NCBI RefSeq assembly: GCF_000091045.1 | Contig: NC_006687.1 | Coordinates: forward strand, 980,001-1,027,500 | Source of the DNA: Cryptococcus deneoformans JEC21 | Taxonomy: Eukaryota > Basidiomycota > Tremellomycetes > Tremellales > Cryptococcaceae | Direction of reading: 5' to 3' | DNA length: 47,500 bases | Shown: in pieces, positions 1 to 10,711 of the stretch | Layout: every line of letters begins with the position of its first letter | How positions within the stretch are numbered: the first letter of the stretch is position 1 | Program-made: the position numbers and the translations under genes | Notes under the pieces: generated by a model | What the model was told of the DNA's origin: nothing | The model's input: only the letters and a program-made list of their open reading frames with translations | The model's database searches: none

Positions 1-324
1 CCATCATTGTGGACGTATCAAAACAAGTCTACTCAGGTTTGTGACTGACGGGGATGAGCTGTGCTTTTCGCTGATTGAACACATAGTGCCCAATTGCGAT
101 CCTCCTATCCCTTCCCTTCCCGACCTGGTTCGTCAATTGAATTTTGATCGTGACCTCTTTGCGTTCATCAAACGAGGTGAGTACATCACATCTCTGCTCC
201 TCTTTGCTCCGTGATTGCTCACACACTCTATCCAGTGCGAATAGCCTTCAGGGCGCTCATCCCCAATCCTCCCAATCCTTCTACAAAATTCGACGATCTT
301 ACCGGCCCTAGTCGTTCGCGTTAG
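1..324 (+). CDS. 3' end of an unrecognised gene, cut by the left edge
   Basis: A reading frame is open from base 2 and reads GDELCFSLIEHIVPNC, then LPDLVRQLNFDRDLFAFIKR. It reaches a donor (gtgagt) at 177. An intron of about 59 nt ends in tatccag, and the second exon starts at 236. The joined frame continues as VRIAFRALIPNPPNPS and stops at 322-324. Without splicing the frame would stop at 212-214. The phase-compatible join and the protein-like composition on both sides support a real C-terminus of roughly 88 visible residues. I do not recognise the family, and no catalytic motif is visible in this piece. The 5' part lies outside the window. Confidence 0.5.
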
Positions 325-1534
325 CGGGCTCTTATTACCCCCCCACGTCCAACTTTTATGTGTTTTTCAATCCCTTATTACTCGGTTAAAGCTCATTGTA
401 CGGCCTTCAATCTTGTACCATTGAACTGAGCTCGGGTCCGTGCATCCAAAAATACCGTGTGTGCGTTCTTTACATCCCTGGGTCACTTAGTTAAAATTGG
501 CTGAAGCTTGTTTTTAGACGCGCAAAAATATCCTGTAGGCATGCACTTTTTACCACTTTTTAACCACTTTTTTACACCCCTGTATAGTTATATAAGTATG
601 CTACTAAGAATGTAAAACTGGTTTTCCGTAAATATGACTTCTTTTTCATGCGTTTCTGTCTCTACTAATATTCGCGAAACGCCCCTTTTATGTCCCTTTT
701 AATTCCATAGCAGCCGGTCAAAACTCTTAGGCTGACGGAGTTGCTTCCAGGTCCGCCCTTTTAACGTTACCATACATGCATACTTAAAATGTCTGTGCCT
801 TTTAACTGAAATTGGCTGGAGAAGGTAAGGCTCGCGGTGATCGGGTGTAGGCATGTCGTACCCAAATCCCTCTTCAACTCGCACTTTCCATCACCATCCA
901 CAAATCCGTATGGCTCTTGACAGAGTTTTGTCTCCATCTCGGCCACAGGGAAGCTGCTCGCGGACTTACGTTCGTAACCATGTCGTCTCGCGTAAGAAAG
1001 CTTGAGCATATCGCCTTCATGCTCATGGGACTGGTTTGTTGGGTTTCAGAACACCAGCACGAAGTTCCAGAACGTTATTATAATCAACGACTCCCGCTAT
1101 GTCAAACTCTGCCATGGATTCACTGGCGATAGACCAAATTGGCTTTGGGTAATAAGACTGTATTTATAACATCCTTGAGTGCTTTGATTTTTGTTTCTAT
1201 TGTTTATATGAACAAATAATGCACGTTGTACTCCCAGTCATGGATTCAGTCAATGTGTCAGAGTGTACATACAAACTCTTTTTACAAACTTTTCCTAGTG
1301 TAATGAAATTGGGTCAAAATTTTCACTCTTAAATCCCACATGATTGTCGTCGTCCGCCACCAATCATCAAAACTAGCCACCAAGAGCAATATGGTCAGCT
1401 CCATGACACGATACATAGTCACGCGTTAATCACTCTATGTAGAGTCAGCTTTAGAATCACATACATCATGCTTAGATCGCCGATCTCACGTTTCATGAAG
1501 CTTCTTTAATTATTTCCGGGGCCTGTATACGGAT
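325..1534. other. Stretch with no supported gene
   Basis: About 1.2 kb between the left-edge gene and the next - strand gene. It is AT-rich, with several T-runs and a short imperfect tandem repeat at 544-575. Open frames on both strands are short, and none has a recognisable domain. A two-exon reading starting at ATG 911 or 980 with a donor near 993 can be drawn, but the product is short and unconvincing. It may hold UTRs or a non-coding transcript. Confidence 0.4.
544..575. repeat. Short imperfect tandem repeat (cactttttac-like, 3 copies)
   Basis: Three consecutive units of 10, 11 and 11 nt, each CAC followed by a T-run and A/C, occupy 544-575. They lie in non-coding AT-rich DNA downstream of the left-edge gene. 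Most likely simple-sequence drift; no function is visible. Confidence 0.55.
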
Positions 1535-2741
1535 CTATCGGTCGTAGTTGGACTGGTATTCTTCTTCGGTTGTAAAAGACGAATAACTTACCTGGGGACC
1601 GCGTTTTCCGCCTTCTGCCAGGCTAGAATATGTGCATTCACTGTCTACATCCATCCTCGTCCCAGCGATTTCATTACTGTTCGTCCCTAATGTCGCTTTA
1701 ATAGATGCGCTGTCGCCGAAGTCTTCATCAAACTCTTCTTCTGAGAGTCCATCTAACTGAACTTCCTTCAAGTCTATCTCAAGGAGATAACTCTGGTCCT
1801 CTTCATCCTCGTAATCGGTAAGCGGGTCATTCAGTGTTAACGAATTCCCTGTTGATGGCTTTTGTACAGGCGATACCTCACGGACCATGCTTCCGTTCCC
1901 CCTTCCTAATTTCCTTCCCCTATTCTCATCTGTTTCTTCATCTTCTGCGTCTTCAAAGTGATTCACTTCTATTGCGCCCCTCATCTGCCCTCTCATTTGC
2001 GCCTGCGCATGAGCTTGTACTCTGGCCCAACCACCCATCATATACGCCTCAAAAGCTTCTTTTACCCTCTCGCAATACGCTTGCAACCTTTCCGCGCCAA
2101 TCCTTTTACAAGCAACCCGCCGCACACGAATGGCATGACGGTGAACGCGTTCAGCATGACCTGGTGGGGCGTTGATTTTATCGAGAGGGTAGGATAAACA
2201 ATGGATCTCGGAAATCACTAGGAGTTCGAGGAAATGACGGTCGAGGCGGGGGTACCAGCCACGGCCCTGTCGAAGAGGAGCTTCAGTCTTTTCCCATTTC
2301 CGCCACCTAAAGTAGTATGATTAAGTTGTTCTAGTGTTCATTTTGGATGACCCACATCTCAGCATCAGGTAATACCTCCTGCAGCCGATCTTCAGCTGTA
2401 TCCCCAAGCAAGGCCGAACTTACCGCCATGACAGTCTGCTGTCTCAATTCCTCTTCGTAGTCGAGATCGTACATATTCAACTGTTTTTGGCAACTGAGCT
2501 GTGGTGATACTTCTTCTGACCCTTCGATCCGCTGGTTCTGAATTTGCGCACTGAATCCAAAAAGGCAAATGGCCAGTCCGTCGTTGATTCGAATTTGCTC
2601 CTGGGGATTTTTTCGTTTTTCTATGGTGGATCGCTTGTGCAGTCCTGCGGTGAATAACTTTTTCGTGTGTTTACCAGCCGGACACGCGTTGGGGACAGTA
2701 TTGCGTTGGCTCAATATCGTTTTATAATGCAAGGCCTTCAT
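1535..2741 (-). CDS. Hypothetical acidic-tailed protein (at least two exons)
   Basis: Two long - strand frames join into one. Exon one runs from ATG 2741 to 2356. A 49-nt intron (2307-2355) follows, and exon two continues in phase to the stop at 1535. Across the junction the protein reads DAEM|WRKWEKTEAPLRQG and then WYPRLDRHFLELL. The middle is basic with an HRHAIRVRRVACKR stretch, and the last 120 residues are rich in Asp/Glu. A strong donor (gtaagtt at 1591) lies near the 3' end. Splicing from it to the AG near 1523 would replace the last 18 residues with APEIIKEAS and end at 1493. Extra 5' exons between 2742 and 3400 are possible. I recognise no domain. Confidence is fair for the second exon and lower for the start. 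Confidence 0.5.
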
Positions 2742-3693
2742 TGGCTAGTGCCAGCTCAGTAGACGATAAGTTGTGGGCTCCTTTTGTCACTAAGGTATCC
2801 TGTATCGTTAGGCCCTAGAAATCCTACTGTCCGAAATGGAGGCAGATGTCGCCTTTTGTTTTCTCAACTGATGATATATATTACATTTTCGTAAGTCTCA
2901 AGCGACGCCATTCTTCCGCATCCAGCGGAATCGTTCTTACCTATCGAGATTTTGTGCTTATAGATCCCAAGGTCGGGCCTTTTATGGGTTGCCTTTTGAT
3001 GAAGTGTAAGATGCGAGTGGGCAATGATATGTCTGAACTCCGGAGATGTTTTTATGCCGACCTCGTTTCTTGATGAACCCAATGCAAATAGGATGTGGCC
3101 TAGGGGCAAGCAAATCAAAGGTTGTGGCAAAACGAGACATACCTTCTGGGAATATTATTATAAGTCATTTCGAAAGAGCCGCAAAGGAAGGTCGTAAAAG
3201 GTTCGCAATGTCGACAGAGGGGGGAGGATGTAAAGGAAGGTATTTACGACGTGAAAGGTAAGTCAAAATTAGATTGTAGTCGAAGCCCATGTCAAACATG
3301 GGCAGGTGAGCGAGGATATTGCCGGCCGGCAGACCCAGTCGTCGACGACAAACTGGTAAGGGACCATCAGTTGAAGCTTCATCTGTCCTTGTCAAGCGCT
3401 AATCAAACTGTGTTCTAAGAGCCTTCGGAAAGGCTATTTTGCGAGGAACATCTGACAAAACGCGGCAACAATATGCCGATTGCTTCTTAAATTTAATTTC
3501 CTTGAGCAAAGTAATGTCAGAGAGGCATGATAGAAGCAGAAGATGAAACAAGTCGTCCCAAGATCTCAATCAGAAGTGAATGAATTCCTGACGTTGTAAG
3601 CATGCACCAATGAGCAAACGAGCATCAGCTAGCAAATAAATGTACGCTGCCAATTTTCCAATAGGAAGAATAGTGCTACATCACCTTCAAAAT
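2742..3693. other. Stretch with no supported gene
   Basis: About 950 bp between the hypothetical gene and the 3' end of ZIM17. Two short - strand frames (about 2864-3130 and 3165-3395) could be 5' exons of the 1535-2741 gene, but no convincing splice join or conserved motif was found. The remainder is probably UTR and promoter. Confidence 0.35.
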
Positions 3694-4361
3694 CTATTCG
3701 TCTTCAATTTCGATATCCCCATCAAAGTTGATTCGTCCCTTTTTTATCTTCTCCCCCTTCGCTGCTAATAAATCTTCGACTGTCTTGAGTTTTCCTCCTT
3801 CAAGGCTTTCCTGCACGTGGCCATCAGTTTCTTGTACTCTTGGCTACGGATGATCATTGGTAAACTCACTTTGAACCATCCAAGATGGTCTGCTATCAGA
3901 TGTCTGTGCGATAAAGTGACTCAGTCACCTTTCTACTTTCGATGAACTTTTTAAACTTACCTTGCTTTACAGCTTGGGCATTGCACAAGCACGATACCCT
4001 TCTGATAGCTTCTTTTGGAGAACTCGTGCGTAGAACGATGGCCACAATCATCAGCAGTGCAAGTGAACGTCATTTGCCTGATACATTGAATTAGCATGTA
4101 GCACATCCTGACAAGCCAGCACGAAGGAGCTTACAGCCGTGGTTCAATCTGACCCACTTGTCTGGGACTACTTCCATTTTCGGGTGCTTCTAACTGAGGA
4201 TTCTCGGGGACGCTGGAATTCCATCGCCTAGCAGTCTGGTATGCGGGATGAAGGTGGAGTGATTGCCGGAAAGCAGTAAATTTTTGGGAAACAACAATGG
4301 CTCTGGAAGTTGTAGGAGTAGCTCGAAAAGAGCGAAGTATGGATGTTCTGATGGCGGACAT
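3694..4361 (-). CDS. ZIM17: Zim17/Hep1-type DNL zinc finger protein, mitochondrial Hsp70 escort
   Basis: Four exons: 4361-4135, 4077-3961, 3903-3870 and 3810-3694. The first encodes an N-terminal presequence rich in Arg, Ser and Thr with no acidic residues, typical of mitochondrial matrix targeting. The core reads MTFTCTADDCGHRSTHEFSK, then YQKGIVLVQCPSC and HLIADHLGWF. This is the DNL zinc-ribbon signature with two Cys pairs (CxxxxC and CxxC) and the D-x-L element in the ADHLGWF turn. The C-terminus is short and acidic. Known family role: it keeps mitochondrial Hsp70 (Ssc1) soluble and active in protein import and Fe-S biogenesis. ATG 4361 is preferred over the in-frame ATG at 4412 because the presequence then starts directly with MSAIRTSILRSF. 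The gene is transcribed away from CMC2, another mitochondrial gene. Confidence 0.93.
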
Positions 4362-4819
4362 TTGGGACACGCTAGCTATGAATGTAGGGTAAGTCTGAAT
4401 ATATATTTTCAACCGTCAGCTAGTTGTCGATCCTTGGAGAACATTTCTCGCCACCTCCAATCTTCAAGGCCGTAGGCAAAGGTGGAGGCTTACGTAAATC
4501 AAAGAGATCCCTTGAGTCTAGCTTGAGGTGGGACTAAGCAGGAAGCAGCAGGAAATCCAAGGAAGGACAAATAGGGTAACAAGGACAGGAATGGACTATG
4601 ACTCGAAAAAACCCGAAAAAGCCATGCATGTGAGAGAATGGGACGACGTGAACATTCGGAAAAGTCGTCGGAAAAGTCATCCTTTCTTGTTGCGCCATCT
4701 TCTAGTAGTATTGCGCTCGCCGCCGAATGAATTTCACTGTTTTTTCATTCATCTACTCTTGCAATCCAGTCTTCATTCACATTCATCTGTTCTCGTTCAA
4801 TCTCACCGGCACGTACACA
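4362..4819. promoter_or_regulatory. Shared divergent upstream region of ZIM17 and CMC2
   Basis: These 458 bp separate the start codons of two divergently transcribed mitochondrial genes, so both promoters must lie here or overlap the 5' exons. No clear TATA box is visible for either direction. Pyrimidine-rich sequence (CATTCATCT and CTTGC type) precedes the CMC2 ATG. Confidence 0.55.
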
Positions 4820-5248
4820 ATGCACGCCTTCCTTGGTAACCCTGATAGACAATTAGGTAGGTCCCAACGCTTATGTATGGCGGTCAACTCACCGATTGTT
4901 TGCACAAATATCAGCCTGCGCCGAATTTATCCAAGCTTTGGAGGAATGTCACTCCAGAGGCTATCTTGCCAGGCTCGTTGGGGTCTGTAACGATCAAAAG
5001 GCTGCTTTGGGAGCTTGTCTGAGGCAAGAAGTGAGTTCATTCTATCGTATCCTTATCTGCATGAGATGTTTTTGGTGCATGGTTCGGCGACTGTATTACA
5101 TGCCACCTATGAACAATCCTGACGAGTCTTGTAGCGATTGGAGCGAACTGAGAGGAACCGCAATGCCGCCAAGGAGAGAACAGCAAAGAAGAAGGCCGTC
5201 TGGGAGGCATTGGAGCGGGAGAAGGCCGAGGAAACCGGTAAAGTTTAA
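4820..5248 (+). CDS. CMC2: Cmc2-like twin CX9C cytochrome c oxidase assembly protein
   Basis: Three exons (4820-4856, 4915-5030, 5135-5248) encode 88 residues. The protein begins MHAFLGNPDRQL. It then carries two CX9C motifs, CAEFIQALEEC and CNDQKAALGAC, separated by HSRGYLARLVGV, followed by a charged tail (LERTERNRNAAKERTAKKK). The Cys spacing and the pattern C-x9-C-H-...-C-N-x8-C match the Cmc2 family of intermembrane-space proteins, which are oxidatively folded by Mia40 and needed for complex IV assembly. The family is usually about 80-110 residues, so this one is complete. The reading frame is continuous over both introns. The neighbouring divergent gene ZIM17 is also mitochondrial. Confidence 0.9.
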
Positions 5249-5570
5249 AAGTATACGATGAAAGCAGATGAAAGGTTGCTTGCGATGTCAGGCATGTCGT
5301 CTCGACTGTATGTGTAACCCAATATTATGTCTTTTGTTTGAACTAACCACTACCATTTCCCAGATACATTGTACTTATAGATATCGTCAATCAATTGTCA
5401 CTTCTCTTATCATTACTATTGTCCATCGAAATGCATCTATTGGGTTCAGGTAAAATAAGGCCGTATTAAACCTGGTACCGTACGATTCTCGTATACGCTA
5501 CACTGATTTTTCGAAAAAATCTCTCAGTAATTCTTCCAACAACTTCCCACCTGTTTTCTCTAACACGTTC
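5249..5570. other. Convergent 3' region between CMC2 and the amylase gene
   Basis: 322 bp between two stop codons on opposite strands. I see no gene here; it should hold the two 3' UTRs and polyadenylation sites. Confidence 0.5.
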
Positions 5571-7332
5571 TTACAAAAGAACCTGTAATCCAGCAACGAA
5601 GACACCTGCAAGTGCGACCCAGCCGCTGACCTTTGTGGTCATTCCCGCGCCACTGTCGTTAGAGGTTGAAGAAGAATTAGAGCTAGAGCCACCGCACAAG
5701 GATCCTTTTTGGCTGTCCTCGATGAGAACCCGGGGTTCACCCTGGTAGATGGTCACTGCGAGGTTTCCGGAATCGTCGGTAGTGAAAGACTCGCAAGTGA
5801 GGGCGTCAATGACGTTGGTAGAAGCGGCCCAGCCGGAAGAGGAAGAGTCGACGGAAACAGAGGTGTTGGAAGCGGAAGAACCGCTGTTAGAGAAAACAGA
5901 CATAAGGGGCTTCTTGGCAACGAGAAGGGTGCTCTCAGAGGGCTGAGAGAGAGTCATCTAACACCAAAACGTCAGCCAAACTCCAGAGTAATGGACAACC
6001 GATACTGACCTTGTCAGTATAGAAAGTGCTAGAAGCGTTGCCAGCAGCAGAACGGGCAGCGTTTAAAGAAGTGAAGAACTTGTACATGTCGGAACTGGTG
6101 TCGTAGTTGCTGGTCCACATGGGCTCTCGGTTCTCAGGGTCGTTGCCACCGTTGAAGCCGGCTTCACTACCGTCTTTGGAGGGAAAAAAAATTAACCAAG
6201 GCCGTGTTTTATGCATGAAGGAACTTACAGTAAACATAGGGAATTCCATCGGTGACAAGAGGATAAGCCTGAGCATTCTTGATCAACTGTTCGGGGTATT
6301 AGTGACTAACGCACACGGAGAAAACTTGGAAGGGTGACTCACTGAAGGGTCGGTGACAAAGCTCTCAAACCTGGCGTTATCGTGGTTGTCCAAGAAAGTA
6401 CCAAGAAGGGTAGGGTCGGTGAAGTTGCTATTTACATAAGAAACCATGTTGATGAGCTCGCTGAAGCTCTGTCCAGTGCCGTTGAAAGCGCGAACAAGGG
6501 GATAATAAACGGGGTAGTTGAAAGGGTTGATAGACGCATTCTTCTGGTAGCCAGCGACATATGGCACATCCGCCAGGAGGACTTCACCCTGGTTGAAGAC
6601 ACCGGCAGCGTTGACGAAATCTGGCCAGAAAGATTGACGAACATGCTTGACGGTATCAATTCGAATGGCATCGAAAGTGTAGTTGGAAACAAGGTCTGTG
6701 ATCCATTGGTTCCAGTAAGAAACAACAGTGTCACTCTCAGTGTTCAAGTCGGCCAAAGCGACAGAGTCGTCACCAAGCCAACATTGCTCAACGTTGGTCT
6801 GGTTGTTGTAGTCAGTGATCCAGCAGAAAGGGTGGTAGTCTTCAGAAGTACTGAAAGGACCGTAAGATTCGGAGGGTTGGAAGGTAGAACTAGACGTGGC
6901 AGCGACGTGGTTAACGACGACGTCGACCTGGAGGTACATTCCCCTGGCGTGCAATGAAGAACTCAAAGTCTTAAGGTCATCAGCGGACCCAAAGTTGGAG
7001 TTGAGGGACTCGGGATCAAGAGTCCAGTAACCGTGATATGCCTCGCCCTCGCCTGTAGTGCCGCCAATGTTTTCGACGACCGGAGATATCCAGACAGTGT
7101 CAAAGCCCATTCCCTGAATATAGTCGAGTTTGTCGGCGAGAGCGGACCAAGTACCACCGCAGTATGTGCGGTCGGCGACATTACAATCGCCGGTTGAAGA
7201 AGAATTACGCGCAAATCGATCGGTGACGACTTGGTAGACTGAGCGCGAGCGCATCGCATCAGCATCAAGGGCATATGCTGGGAGGAATGAGATGAAGGGG
7301 ATGAGCGCTAGGGCTGCTTGATAGGTGAGCAT
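5571..7332 (-). CDS. Secreted GH13 alpha-amylase with probable GPI anchor
   Basis: Four exons (7332-6343, 6286-6229, 6173-6010, 5957-5571) give 532 residues. Residues 1-21 form a signal peptide (MLTYQAALALIPFISFLPAY). GH13 motifs follow in order: YQVVTDRFAR near the start, DVVVNHVA (region I), DAIRIDTVKHV with the nucleophile Asp (region II), GEVLLADVPYV with the general acid Glu (region III) and FLDNHDNARF with the third carboxylate (region IV). A beta-rich C-terminal domain follows. The protein ends in a Ser/Asn-rich stretch and a hydrophobic tail (VSGWVALAGVFVAGLQVLL), the layout of a GPI-attachment signal. This is the fungal (Taka-type) starch alpha-1,4-endohydrolase family. It is expected at the cell surface or wall, splitting starch or glycogen, or acting on wall alpha-glucan as GPI-linked amylases of filamentous fungi do (inference). 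Confidence 0.93.
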
Positions 7333-7464
7333 GGTGATGTTTATGCTATGTGGTGTTGATGCGGTACTGTAGAAAAGCGAGGAAAGAAAGTGGATAAAAA
7401 GAGCGAAAGTTTTGAGGAAACCGGAAGAAGTGCGAAGCGGGTCGAGAAATGTCGTAAATGGAGG

Positions 7465-7553
7465 TTATAAAGGATCTGATGCGCGAGGTCTGTGCGCTAT
7501 GAGACGATGGAAAGAGTGGAGAACACTCGGTGACGACGCGTGCGGTGGCGGGG
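7465..7553 (-). promoter_or_regulatory. Candidate amylase promoter elements (TATA-like, Mig1/CreA-like)
   Basis: On the - strand a TTTATAA element (7471-7465) lies about 135 bp before the amylase ATG. A GCGGGG site (7548-7553 on the + strand) fits the SYGGRG consensus of Mig1/CreA glucose repressors and lies about 215 bp upstream. Both are short and could be chance matches. Glucose repression would fit an amylase, but it is inferred. Confidence 0.3.
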
Positions 7554-8172
7554 CGATGGGGGTGAGCACAACTGAGGAAGGAAGAAGAAAGAGTTACTAG
7601 AAAGCAAAGACCAAAAGCAACCAGCAGTAAACAAGCCCTCCCCCGTCTTCGACGGCTTCGTGTCATTTAGCGCCATTTTCGTGCACAGCTAAAACAGACT
7701 TCTATTCTTGCATACATGTATTTCACTCAGGTTATGCGCCTTGTGCGTTTCACGCTTTTTACGGCAGCCGCCATCCGTAATCTGTTTTCGTCTCCTCTCC
7801 TCCTCCCCTCTTCTTATGTGACTCACTCCCCTGTTTACTTTCTTCTCGTCCTCTTTTTTTCCTACGAGGGTCCCCCCATCCAAGGAAGCAAGAAACCAGC
7901 CGACGAGAAAGAAACGCCTGTGCACTGTGCAGGGTTCATGCGAGAATAAGGGCAATCAAATCTCCGTCCCTGCTAGATCCTGTGCAAGGTTTTTGCTGCG
8001 GATTTTTGCGCGCGTTTTGCGTATGCTGCATAATAAAATTGCCCGGGGGCCGTCGTGTACCTGCGCTGCCAACGGCCAGTGGCCACCCCGATACTGCTGG
8101 GCGCCCTCGCAACAAGCCATGCCGGAGCATGCATGATCGTTTGCGCTTTGAGATGCCCGTCGTGACCGCCTA

Positions 8173-8189
8173 CGTAGTAGACTACTACG
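8173..8189. repeat. 17-bp perfect inverted repeat
   Basis: CGTAGTAG-A-CTACTACG: two 8-bp arms around one base. It lies about 840 bp upstream of the amylase start codon in otherwise unstructured DNA. The size is right for a site bound by a dimeric regulator, but nothing else supports a function. Confidence 0.5.
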
Positions 8190-10238
8190 GCCTGCGCTCT
8201 GTCTCGATAATCGAAAGTTTTCCACTTATTATGCACCGCTAAACAGGCATGCGGACATCAATCATCTCCGCATCTTCTCTCGCTACGTATGCCCCGTCAA
8301 TATTGCAGTGACAGCAGTCAACGAACCTCCACAGCAAATAACAAACAGCAGCGAGCAGCGCCAAAAGACGTTCTTGTTTGGACCCAGCTTGGCGTATGAT
8401 CTTCTCTTCTTCTGTCCTCTGTGTGCTTTGTGTTTTCTAACCTTTATCATGTAAACGTATCGACGGATGGTTCGTCGCATCCTCATCATCATTTCGTTCT
8501 CAGACTGCTCTGCAGCAAGTAATACGTATTGATGACCAGTAGTCGTGGACTGCCACTACTCATAATAATACTACTCGTCGTACTAAATGGAGCAAGTCAT
8601 CCTTGTTTTTACCCAAGCGTTACTACTATGCTTCGCATACCAATTACACATTCTCAAGTCATCTCTTCTCTCGGTCACCATAATATGGCGGTCTGTAATA
8701 ACTCACAAAGCAATTGCAGCGATGCAGTTGCTAACATCATTCCGTCCAACATTCAATGATATATCAGATTAGAGATCCAAGAGATGGTACTCTCCGTCAT
8801 CGACAACCATCAACCATCAACAGAACCGCAAAAAAACCATATCTAGTCCTTGGTATGGCAATCTGCGCATGACCTTAGACTGTAAAAAATACGCAAAACA
8901 GCTTGTCGACTGCAGCAGGCCTGTAATTTGCTGGAAAAAATACACCCGCCGAACCACTGTAGGACAGATTACAAGGTAATCGAAAAGTTGCATGACATTG
9001 TTTACAGGCTCTCTCGCTCAAGGTTTACCCTCTATTTGGGCCAACATGAAACCAAAGGCCGAAAGCCAGGTTGTTGATTGCAAAATGCAGACCATTACTA
9101 CAAATGTGTCATGATGTAACTCAACTATGCTATTCACCAAAAATGCCCTTTGCCATCATTTATCTGAAACGCATCGTATTCGTTGTCGCTTGATGGGGTT
9201 TTATGAAGCCAATAACAATCCAAGGAATAGAAAGCGTCCCATATACAGATGAGCAAACTATCTAATGAACACAAACAAGGTCAGGGTCATTAATTCTGAT
9301 CATCAGCTACTTCTTTTCGCAAGTACTACCTTCATTAGCTGTGCGGATCACAAATGCTTGTTATTACTATTGCTCTAATCATGCGCCTATGCGCTCTCAT
9401 GGATAGGTATCGGTACAACTCAAAGAAGAGATGTATATCCTCGGGACCTGTTACCTACCAGATTCCTTTCCATACTATAGTAGGCGCATGATTTTCATGT
9501 GCGTATCGTCAGTTCACAAATCTTCGAGTTATTGCTTTTTAACTCTGAGTAAAAATGGCACTAGCCAAAGTTGGATCGGATATATCATCTCATTTCGGTA
9601 ATCTGCTAATGAAATGACCGTTTAAACAAGAAACATAAATGAGGAGGAACAGCTGTGAAGAGCGATGATGAATCATGATTCACGATTGATTTTACGTACG
9701 ATTTCGACAACCAGGCGGACTGCTCTTTGCCATAGGGTTGGACAGCTCGCGATGCTTGACATGGATATGCTTATTGCTTCCTCCAAAGCATGAATGGGGG
9801 GAAGTGAAAAATTAATCATCAAGATCTCCGGAAAAGTCTTGGAGAAATACAGGTTACCGAAGCATCGTCTGGGTCTCTACATGGAATCCTACTTCTTGTC
9901 GAAAAAAAATACGAAGGATTTCGGGATTTTCCTTGGGATAATAGTGGCTGATGCGAATGGGCTTCGTTTCTTTTGGATTTGCCCTACTCCTGCTATGTAG
10001 GCTAGGCAAAGTGGGAAACCGTGTCGTGAAGATGAACAAACACGCTGTCTCTTTGGTGTGCATAGCGGCTGCCAGCAGCTGGTTGCGCAAACAAGCAGTC
10101 TCAAGTCTTCAGTCAAGCTACCGGCGGCTATGGAGTGCCCTCCGAGGTGCCCCGGGGGAATTTGAAATGTTGTAGTTTGTTGCGGGGAGAGTGTGCCTGG
10201 GGGGCTAGAGATGGATTGGGGTGGAATGACGGCCGATG

Positions 10239-10245
10239 TATATAA
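10239..10245 (+). promoter_or_regulatory. TATA-like element upstream of the 10712 gene
   Basis: TATATAA lies about 470 bp before the ATG at 10712, and C/T-rich DNA fills the interval. If used, the transcript has a leader of roughly 440 nt, which may contain a 5' UTR intron (a GTAAAT follows TTACAG near 10600). Confidence 0.35.
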
Positions 10246-10711
10246 CCAGGTCTTCCTTCCTTTGATGCCGCCTTTTCTCGCTACTGCACAGTACAGGTTA
10301 TGAGTTGAAAGAGGAGCACAAGAAGTAATCCACAGCCACCGCCCAGCTACAACCAACCACAGCCGCGATAAGGATCTGGTCCCCCACGCTACTCTGACGA
10401 CACCTCCAGCAGCACGTGCGACGACACCCGCCGATCTATCTTAGGTTTACGTCCATTGCCCCGTCCTGAATCCTGGACCTTCTCTTTTCACGCGTCCTCT
10501 GCTCCACCACGCAGCCCACCGCAACCCGCAGCTGTCTACGTCTATATATCCACCTGCATCCTCGCAACTATATCCCCTTTCCCACATCCAGTTACAGGTA
10601 AATTCCCGCGAATCCCCGTCCCCATCTCGGGACGCAAAGTCACCTGCTCACACCTGCATCCACAGAGCCTACGCCACCTTTCACTTCCGCTCACCACCAA
10701 GGACATTCTTC

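Larger units (their letters stand above)
7333..10711. other. Long intergenic stretch (3.4 kb)
   Basis: No frame here has convincing codon structure, splice continuity or a recognisable domain, on either strand. It holds the upstream regions of the divergent amylase and 10712 genes, a perfect short dyad at 8173-8189, AT-rich DNA between about 8500 and 9900, and a C/T-rich leader from about 10380. I found no tRNA or snRNA signature by eye. For a genome packed as densely as the rest of the window this gap is unusual. Confidence 0.5.

Noticed and set aside
911..1180. Possible two-exon small gene starting MALDRV or MSSR
   Set aside because: Donor and acceptor exist, but two different frames can be drawn, both give under 60 residues, and neither resembles a known protein.
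2864..3395. Two - strand frames considered as 5' exons of the 1535-2741 gene
   Set aside because: No in-phase splice join with good consensus and no conserved residues, so left as uncertain intergenic sequence.
6382..6957. 191-codon + strand frame inside the amylase gene
   Set aside because: Antisense shadow of the GH13 exon; the - strand frame carries all catalytic motifs.
9889..10356. 155-codon open frame on the - strand in the large gap
   Set aside because: No domain, low-complexity and Cys/Ser-rich by chance composition, no splice partners, and it overlaps the leader/TATA region of the 10712 gene on the other strand.
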